A stretch of DNA of 19,255 nucleotides from JANOMH01 sp031422295 (lineage in GTDB: Bacteria > Pseudomonadota > Alphaproteobacteria > Rhodobacterales > Rhodobacteraceae). Made by a program: the position numbers and the translations under genes. The notes under the pieces are model-generated. The model saw only the letters and a program-made list of their open reading frames with translations, made no database searches and was not told the origin of the DNA. Shown here in pieces: positions 15,004 to 19,255 of the stretch (position 1 is the stretch's first letter; each line of letters opens with the position of its first letter). The DNA is taken from contig JANOQM010000048.1 of NCBI GenBank assembly GCA_031422295.1, positions 1 to 19,255 of the forward strand. Reading direction: 5' to 3'.

Positions 15004-15942
15004 ATGCGTACCAAACTTTTATCTGTCCTTGTCACCAGTGTTGCCGTCGCCAGCCCGGCGCTTGCTGCCGATCTGGTCGTTGGCGTGCCAAACTGGCCGT
15101 CTGTCACCGTTACCGCGAATGTCATCAAGGAAGTCATCGAAACCAACCTCGGCCTGACTGTCGAATTGCAGACCGGAACCAACCCGGTGATCTTTGAGGC
15201 GATCGACAAAGGCTCGATGCAGATCCACCCCGAGGTCTGGCTGCCCAATCAACAAAATCTTGTGGACCAGTACCTAGCCAGTGTGGAACTGAACACAAAT
15301 GGCGCACCCGCGGTTCAGGGAATGTGTGCGAACCAGGCCGCAGTCGAGGCAGGCTTCTCGGACATCAGCGATCTGGCCGATCCGGCAAAGACAGCACTTC
15401 TGGACAGTGACGGCAACGGCAGGGGTGAGGTTTTCATCGGCGCGACGGGCTGGGGTTCCACCACAGTCGAGCATGCGAGAGGCTTTGGCTACGGCTATGA
15501 TCAGGTGGTCGATCTTGTCGAACTGGATGAGAGCGTGGCCTATGCCCAGCTTGATGCCGCAATCACGGCAGGTCGACCATGGGTCGGCTTTTGCTACACG
15601 CCGCATCACCTGTTTACCGTGCATCCCGAGATGACCATCCTGACCGAGCCGACCCATGATCCGGCAGCCTGGAAGATCGTGACGCCGGACACGGATGCCG
15701 ACTGGTTGAACGCATCCAGCGTGGCTATGGCGTGGTCGCCGGCCTATATCCAGCCCGCCTTTGCCGCCGGCCTGAACGAAACCGCGCCGCAAGTCGCATC
15801 GATGCTGCGAAACATGGACCTGTCGTCCGACGACCTTGGCGCTTTTTCGTTCTCGGTTATCGTTGACGGCAAGGATGCAGCACAGGTGGCGTCAGAGTGG
15901 ATCGCAGCAAATCCTGACCGCGTCACTGCTTGGCTTCAATAA
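15004..15942 (+). CDS. Glycine betaine/proline-type ABC transporter substrate-binding protein (ProX/OpuAC-like)
   Basis: The 312-residue protein has a Sec signal peptide (MRTK, hydrophobic core to residue 20, cleavage after ALA at 21) and an OpuAC-type type II periplasmic binding fold. Aromatic residues typical of quaternary-ammonium cages are visible: W31 in VPNWPSV, W79 in HPEVWLPN, W150 in GATGWGST, W193 and Y198 in RPWVGFCYTPHH. It would deliver a betaine-like cation to the membrane complex encoded just downstream. The GGAGG ribosome site is 8 bases before ATG. It is separated from the ATPase gene by a strong hairpin. The substrate is unknown; association with the monooxygenase operon suggests the pathway's own N-methylated substrate rather than an osmolyte. 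Confidence 0.87.
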   Translation: MRTKLLSVLVTSVAVASPALAADLVVGVPNWPSVTVTANVIKEVIETNLGLTVELQTGTNPVIFEAIDKGSMQIHPEVWLPNQQNLVDQYLASVELNTNGAPAVQGMCANQAAVEAGFSDISDLADPAKTALLDSDGNGRGEVFIGATGWGSTTVEHARGFGYGYDQVVDLVELDESVAYAQLDAAITAGRPWVGFCYTPHHLFTVHPEMTILTEPTHDPAAWKIVTPDTDADWLNASSVAMAWSPAYIQPAFAAGLNETAPQVASMLRNMDLSSDDLGAFSFSVIVDGKDAAQVASEWIAANPDRVTAWLQ

Positions 15943-15963
15943 GAGGCTATTGCTATCTGACGT

Positions 15964-15991
15964 TTGGGCATGGCGGCGCTGCCATGCCCAA
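15964..15991 (+). terminator. Intercistronic stem-loop between binding-protein and ATPase genes
   Basis: TTGGGCATGGC and GCCATGCCCAA form a perfect 11-bp stem around the 6-base loop GGCGCT. No U-run follows (AATAGATTTATATGG), so full rho-independent termination is doubtful. Such hairpins behind binding-protein genes usually protect the upstream mRNA from 3' decay or partly attenuate, giving excess binding protein over membrane subunits. It also lies over an alternative upstream ATG of the ATPase frame, arguing against that start. Confidence 0.7.
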
Positions 15992-16020
15992 TAGATTTAT
16001 ATGGGTTGGAGCAGGCACGT

Positions 16021-17061
16021 ATGGCAGACCCCGTCATCGAACTGTCCGGTGTCTGGAAAATCTTCGGCTCCGCCGAACAGGCGGCACTTGTGGATGCCCG
16101 GGCCGGTGCATCCAAGGCCGAAATCCTGGCGCGCCACAGATGCGTCGTCGGCATTGCGGATGCATCAATCTCGGTGATGCCGGGAGAGATCTTCTGCATC
16201 ATGGGCCTGTCGGGCAGCGGAAAGTCGACGTTGGTGCGCCATGTGAACCGGCTTGTCGAGCCCACAGCGGGCGAAATCCGGGTGCTGGGGCAGGACGTGC
16301 GGGCATTGTCGCCTGCGTCCTTGCGCCAGTTGCGCGCCGAGCGGATCGGGATGGTGTTTCAGCACATGGCGCTGATGCCGCACCGGACCGTCGAGGATAA
16401 CGTCGCCTATCCGCTGGAACTGCGCGGCACGTCAAAGGCGATGCGCTGGCGCGTCGCGGCCGAAAAGCTGTCACTGGTCGGCCTGCAGGGTTACGGTGAC
16501 CGTTTGCCAAGGGAATTGTCAGGCGGCATGCAGCAACGGGTTGGTCTGGCGCGTGCACTGGCCGCCGACCCTGCGATCCTGTTGATGGACGAGCCGTTTT
16601 CGGCCCTTGACCCGTTGATCCGGCGTCAGTTGCAGGATCAGTTCATCGCTTTGTCGGCCAAACTGGGCAAGACCACACTGTTCATCACGCATGATCTGGA
16701 CGAAGCGATCCGTGTCGGCAGCCGCATCGCTATCATGAAAGACGGGCGCATTGTGCAGACCGGCACACCGGAAGAGATCGTAACGCGGCCGGTTGACGAC
16801 TATGTGCGGGACTTCGTGCAAAACATCTCGAAACTTGGTCTGATCACGGCCCATACGATTATGGAATCCATCGAAAAAGTTCAGGCCCTGCGGGCTTTCG
16901 ACATTGCCTTGGCGCCGCGTGCGCGCCCCGACGCGAACCTTGATGCGCTGATTGGACTTGTGACGGGCAGCGATGTTCCAGTGGTCATCGACGATGGCGG
17001 AACGCTGGTCGGGGCTGTCACCAAAGACCGGCTTCTGCTGGCCATAAAAGAGGGACGCTGA
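16021..17061 (+). CDS. Betaine/proline-type ABC transporter ATP-binding protein (ProV/OpuAA-like)
   Basis: The 346-residue protein is a ProV-type ATPase. Walker A GLSGSGKST is at 62-70, Q-loop at FQHMALMPHRTV (114-124), signature LSGGMQQR at 166-173, Walker B ILLMDEP at 186-192 and switch His at 224 (FITHDLDEA). A C-terminal region with one recognisable CBS-like strand-helix unit (VPVVIDDGGTLVGAVTKDRLLLAI) follows, as in osmoregulated members. The start MADPVIELSGV at 16021 has GGAG about 11 bases upstream; the upstream ATG at 15964 lies in the hairpin and adds non-homologous residues. Its stop overlaps the permease start (TGATG). Confidence 0.9.
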   Translation: MADPVIELSGVWKIFGSAEQAALVDARAGASKAEILARHRCVVGIADASISVMPGEIFCIMGLSGSGKSTLVRHVNRLVEPTAGEIRVLGQDVRALSPASLRQLRAERIGMVFQHMALMPHRTVEDNVAYPLELRGTSKAMRWRVAAEKLSLVGLQGYGDRLPRELSGGMQQRVGLARALAADPAILLMDEPFSALDPLIRRQLQDQFIALSAKLGKTTLFITHDLDEAIRVGSRIAIMKDGRIVQTGTPEEIVTRPVDDYVRDFVQNISKLGLITAHTIMESIEKVQALRAFDIALAPRARPDANLDALIGLVTGSDVPVVIDDGGTLVGAVTKDRLLLAIKEGR

Positions 17062-18551
17062 TGACCGGAACTGACCTTGTTGTCCGCTTCGCCGGCCCGA
17101 ATGCTGCGTATTACATCAAGGTCTTTGACACCATTCAGGGGCATGCAGGGCCAGTGCCAAGCTTCAATGTGGCTGCGGCAGTTTTCGGACCCTTATGGGC
17201 CGGCATGCGCGGGCTTTCATCTTTGTTTCTCTTGCTCTGCTTTCTCGATTTGGTGGCGCTGTCGCAGGTCACGTCGGGTGTCTGGGGCAATGTTGACGCG
17301 GCAGGTCTTGCCCGCGTCACACAACTGGATGCGACTATCGAATCCCGGCGCAGCGAGGCGGCCGAGGCTCTTGCCAATGGCAATGCCGATGCGGCAGCCA
17401 CAGCCACCAAATTGGCGGATAATCTACAAATGGCCGCCGACGCCGCGCGCGCCGAAGCGGCTCGCAGCAGCGACGGGGCCGGTTTGCGCGCAATGGTCGG
17501 GATAGGCTTTCTGGTGCTGATCAGGCTGGCAACTGGACTTGCGGCCAACACCCTTTACGAGCGTCGCTTCAGCGCCTGGAGGGGCGATCATACCCTGCCG
17601 CATGGCGCACCTGCCGGGCGGCTGACAGTGACGGCGGCGCTGGTGGCGGCAATCTACGGCATCACGCTTTTTGCGTTCGTGGCCCCCACCCCGCCGGACT
17701 GGCTGACCACATTTCCGGCGGACAAGGCCCTGTTCACCGCCGTCGAGGGTTGGCTGGACGCCGGGTTCGAGGCCGCTTACGTGGCCGGGCGCGGGGTATT
17801 CGAAGGGATCCGCAATGCCATCCGGATCCTGGTCGAGGCGTTCGAGGCCGTGCTGGTCGGAACGCCCTGGCCCGTGGTGATGCTGGTCATCTGCACGTTG
17901 GCCTGGCAATTGGCAGGTGTTCGGGTGGCCATCTTTACGGCAGCGGCGCTGGCCTATCTTGGCCTGTTCGGCCTGTGGGAACTGTCCATGCTGACCGTGG
18001 CCCTGCTGGGGGCGGCGTCAATCCTGTGCGTCCTGTTCGGCATTCCCCTGGGTATCTGGTTTGCCAGGTCAAAGACCGCCTTTGCCGCAGCGCAACCGGT
18101 GCTGGATTTCATGCAGACCATGCCGGCCTTCGTCTATCTGATCCCGGTGATCGCCTTTTTTGGCACCGGCAAGCCACCGGGCATCATTGCCACGCTGATC
18201 TTCGGCATGCCGCCGGTGATCCGGTTGACGACGCTGGGGCTGAACGGTGTCCCCGAAGACGTCAAGGAAGCAGCACGCGCCTTTGGCGCAACCGAATGGC
18301 AGGTGCTGCGTGGGGTGGAATTGCCGCTCGCGCGGGCGTCAATTCTTGCCGGGATCAATCAGACGATTCTGATGTGTCTGTCTATGGTGGTCATTGCCAG
18401 CCTGATTGGCGCGCAAGGGCTGGGCTCGATGGTGTTGCAATCGCTGCAGTACGCCGCCAAAGGGCAAGGCTTGCTGGCCGGCCTTGCCATCCTGCTTTGT
18501 GCCATGGTGATTGACCGGATCGTTCAAGGCAGTTTCCGCCGCAAGCAATGA
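17061..18551 (+). CDS. Betaine/proline-type ABC transporter permease (ProW-like) with N-terminal extension
   Basis: The 496-residue protein ends in a standard ProW core from about residue 265: several membrane helices and the EAA loop EAARAFGATEWQVLRGVELPLARASIL that contacts the ATPase. The first ~210 residues are extra. They hold a GPLWAGMRGLSSLFLLLCFLDLVAL segment resembling DUF2628-type membrane hairpins (about 43-67), an Ala/Glu-rich, predicted coiled-coil stretch (about 80-140: IESRRSEAAEALANGNADAAATA and on), and two more helices (about 146-170, 187-208). Typical E. coli ProW is about 350 residues. The extension might be a regulatory or sensing module. It is translationally coupled to the ATPase gene, and its TGA overlaps the ATG of a transposase fragment. 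Confidence 0.87.
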   Translation: MTGTDLVVRFAGPNAAYYIKVFDTIQGHAGPVPSFNVAAAVFGPLWAGMRGLSSLFLLLCFLDLVALSQVTSGVWGNVDAAGLARVTQLDATIESRRSEAAEALANGNADAAATATKLADNLQMAADAARAEAARSSDGAGLRAMVGIGFLVLIRLATGLAANTLYERRFSAWRGDHTLPHGAPAGRLTVTAALVAAIYGITLFAFVAPTPPDWLTTFPADKALFTAVEGWLDAGFEAAYVAGRGVFEGIRNAIRILVEAFEAVLVGTPWPVVMLVICTLAWQLAGVRVAIFTAAALAYLGLFGLWELSMLTVALLGAASILCVLFGIPLGIWFARSKTAFAAAQPVLDFMQTMPAFVYLIPVIAFFGTGKPPGIIATLIFGMPPVIRLTTLGLNGVPEDVKEAARAFGATEWQVLRGVELPLARASILAGINQTILMCLSMVVIASLIGAQGLGSMVLQSLQYAAKGQGLLAGLAILLCAMVIDRIVQGSFRRKQ

Positions 18552-18652
18552 TCGCCATCTCATTCCAACGGCCCTATGCCTTCATTGCCGAGAACCGGCT
18601 GATCTTTGCGGTCAGGGCCATGTGCCGGATGCTGCTGGTTCATCCCAGCGGC

Positions 18653-18704
18653 TTCTATGCGTGGCTTTTATGCGTGGCTTTTATGCGTGGCTTTTATGCG
18701 TGGC
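18653..18704 (+). repeat. 13-bp tandem repeat, four copies, inside the transposase gene
   Basis: TTCTATGCGTGGC (18653-18665) is followed by three identical copies of TTTTATGCGTGGC (18666-18704). Related OrfB proteins have a single GFYAWLREP, so three extra units (39 bp) were added, which keeps frame and inserts LCVAFMRGFYAWL. Confidence 0.9.
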
Positions 18705-18997
18705 TGCGCGAACCCTTTTTCCAACGGGCGCTGGAGGATCAGCGCCAAACCAAGCTCATCAAGACAGCCTGGAAGGAAAGCGGCGAGGTGTATGGATACC
18801 GCAAGCTGCACGATGATCTGTGTGATCTCGGCGAAGACATCAGCCCCAACCGGGCTTGGCGTTTGGCACGTCTGTCGGGCATAAGGGCCCAGATTGGTTA
18901 CAAAAAGAAGCCGGGCTCTTATGGTGGCAGTCCGGCTGTCGTGGCCGACAACACTCTGAACCGGGAGTTTGATGTTGATGCCCCCGACCAATTCTGG

Positions 18998-19039
18998 GGC
19001 GAGCCATTGTACGCCATCGGTTCGAGAACAATGGCGAGC
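18998..19039 (+). repeat. 36-bp in-frame insertion with terminal direct repeat and internal hairpin
   Basis: GGCGAGC is repeated at 18998-19004 and 19033-19039. Between them GCCATTGT (19003-19010) and ACAATGGC (19028-19035) form an 8-bp inverted repeat with a 17-base loop. Removing 18998-19033 restores DQFW-AS-DITYI, the normal spacing of the first catalytic Asp in IS3 OrfB. Confidence 0.65.
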
Positions 19040-19255
19040 GACATTACTTACATCCGCACCCATGAGGGATTCTTGTATCTGGCTGTCGTGATCGATCTGT
19101 TCTCCCGGCGCGTGATCGGGTGGTCAATGCAAGGGCGAACCTACACAGATCTGCCGCTGCAAGCCCTGCTGATGGCTGTCTGGCGGCGCAAACCAAAGAC
19201 CAAGGTCCACGTGCATTCCGACCAAGGGTCCCAGTTCACCAGCTATGAGTGGCAG

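Larger units (their letters stand above)
18548..19255 (+). mobile_element. IS3-family transposase orfB remnant, no orfA, runs off the window
   Basis: An open frame of 236 codons (no stop before the edge) encodes an IS3-type OrfB: AFIAENRLIFAVRAMCRMLLVHPSGFYAWL, YGYRKLHDDLCDLGE, SPAVVADNTLNREFDVDAPDQFW, then the rve integrase core with DITYIRTHEGFLYLAVVIDLFSRRVIGWSM and HSDQGSQFTS. First and second catalytic Asp are present; the Glu would lie beyond the window. OrfA, the frameshift site and the left inverted repeat are absent: IS sequence begins within about 15 bp after the permease stop, and the ATG overlaps that stop. Two in-frame insertions relative to relatives (13 residues after FYAWL, 12 residues after DQFW) are listed separately. 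The element is probably inactive, but this is inferred. Confidence 0.8.

Noticed and set aside
15964..16020. Upstream ATG extending the ATPase protein by 19 residues
   Set aside because: It sits in the hairpin arm, has no ribosome site and adds residues unlike the family; the 16021 start has both spacing and homology.
1..19255. CRISPR arrays, tRNA or rRNA genes, phage genes, toxin-antitoxin pairs
   Set aside because: No repeat-spacer pattern, cloverleaf or rRNA motif, and no matching small gene pairs were recognised by eye on either strand.

Overview
The window is GC-rich DNA with densely packed, translationally coupled operons. The protein types (N-methylglutamate pathway genes, DUF3445 demethylase, XRE/cupin regulator, LLM-type monooxygenase operon, ProXVW-like betaine transporter) point to an alphaproteobacterium of the Rhodobacteraceae (Roseobacter-like), probably marine. 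This is inferred from gene content and codon use, not from a marker gene.

Left region (1-7114), methylated-amine block. It opens with the tail of a cupin-domain regulator, converging on a DUF3445 heme-type N-demethylase gene. Upstream of the demethylase, in the same minus-strand operon, lies a wreck: the 5' end of an APC-family permease, with an in-frame TGA, joined by deletion to the 3' end of a 2Fe-2S/NAD oxidoreductase. A 479-bp divergent control region with a repeated 17-bp motif separates this from a plus-strand operon encoding the three-subunit N-methylglutamate synthase (mgsABC) and gamma-glutamylmethylamide synthetase (gmaS). This operon ends in a C-terminal scrap of a GcvT-family gene. 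N-methylglutamate dehydrogenase is not in the window.

Middle region (7332-14852), a catabolic operon divergent from a LysR-type regulator: flavin reductase, aldehyde dehydrogenase, luciferase-like flavin monooxygenase, DUF1185 protein, alpha/beta hydrolase, thiamine-diphosphate (ThDP) enzyme (interrupted by an in-frame TAG) and a cysteine-free carboxymuconolactone-decarboxylase-like protein. The set LysR + flavin reductase + LLM oxygenase + ALDH + alpha/beta hydrolase matches the logic of the trigonelline (N-methylnicotinate) tgn pathway, whose products include methylamine. The ThDP enzyme, DUF1185 and CMD-like protein are extra, so the substrate may be a relative such as homarine or another N-methylated heterocycle.

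Right region (15004-18551), a glycine-betaine-type ABC transporter (binding protein, ATPase, permease with an unusual N-terminal membrane/coiled-coil extension). It is a plausible importer for a zwitterionic quaternary amine.

End (18548-19255): the 3'-truncated (by the window) and orfA-less orfB of an IS3-family element. It carries two in-frame insertions, a 13-bp tandem repeat and a 36-bp hairpin-forming segment beside the first catalytic Asp.

Working model: import of an N-methyl betaine, oxidative ring opening and hydrolysis releasing methylamine, then nitrogen capture by GmaS/MgsABC next door. The locus also shows several independent lesions, so part of it may be decaying.
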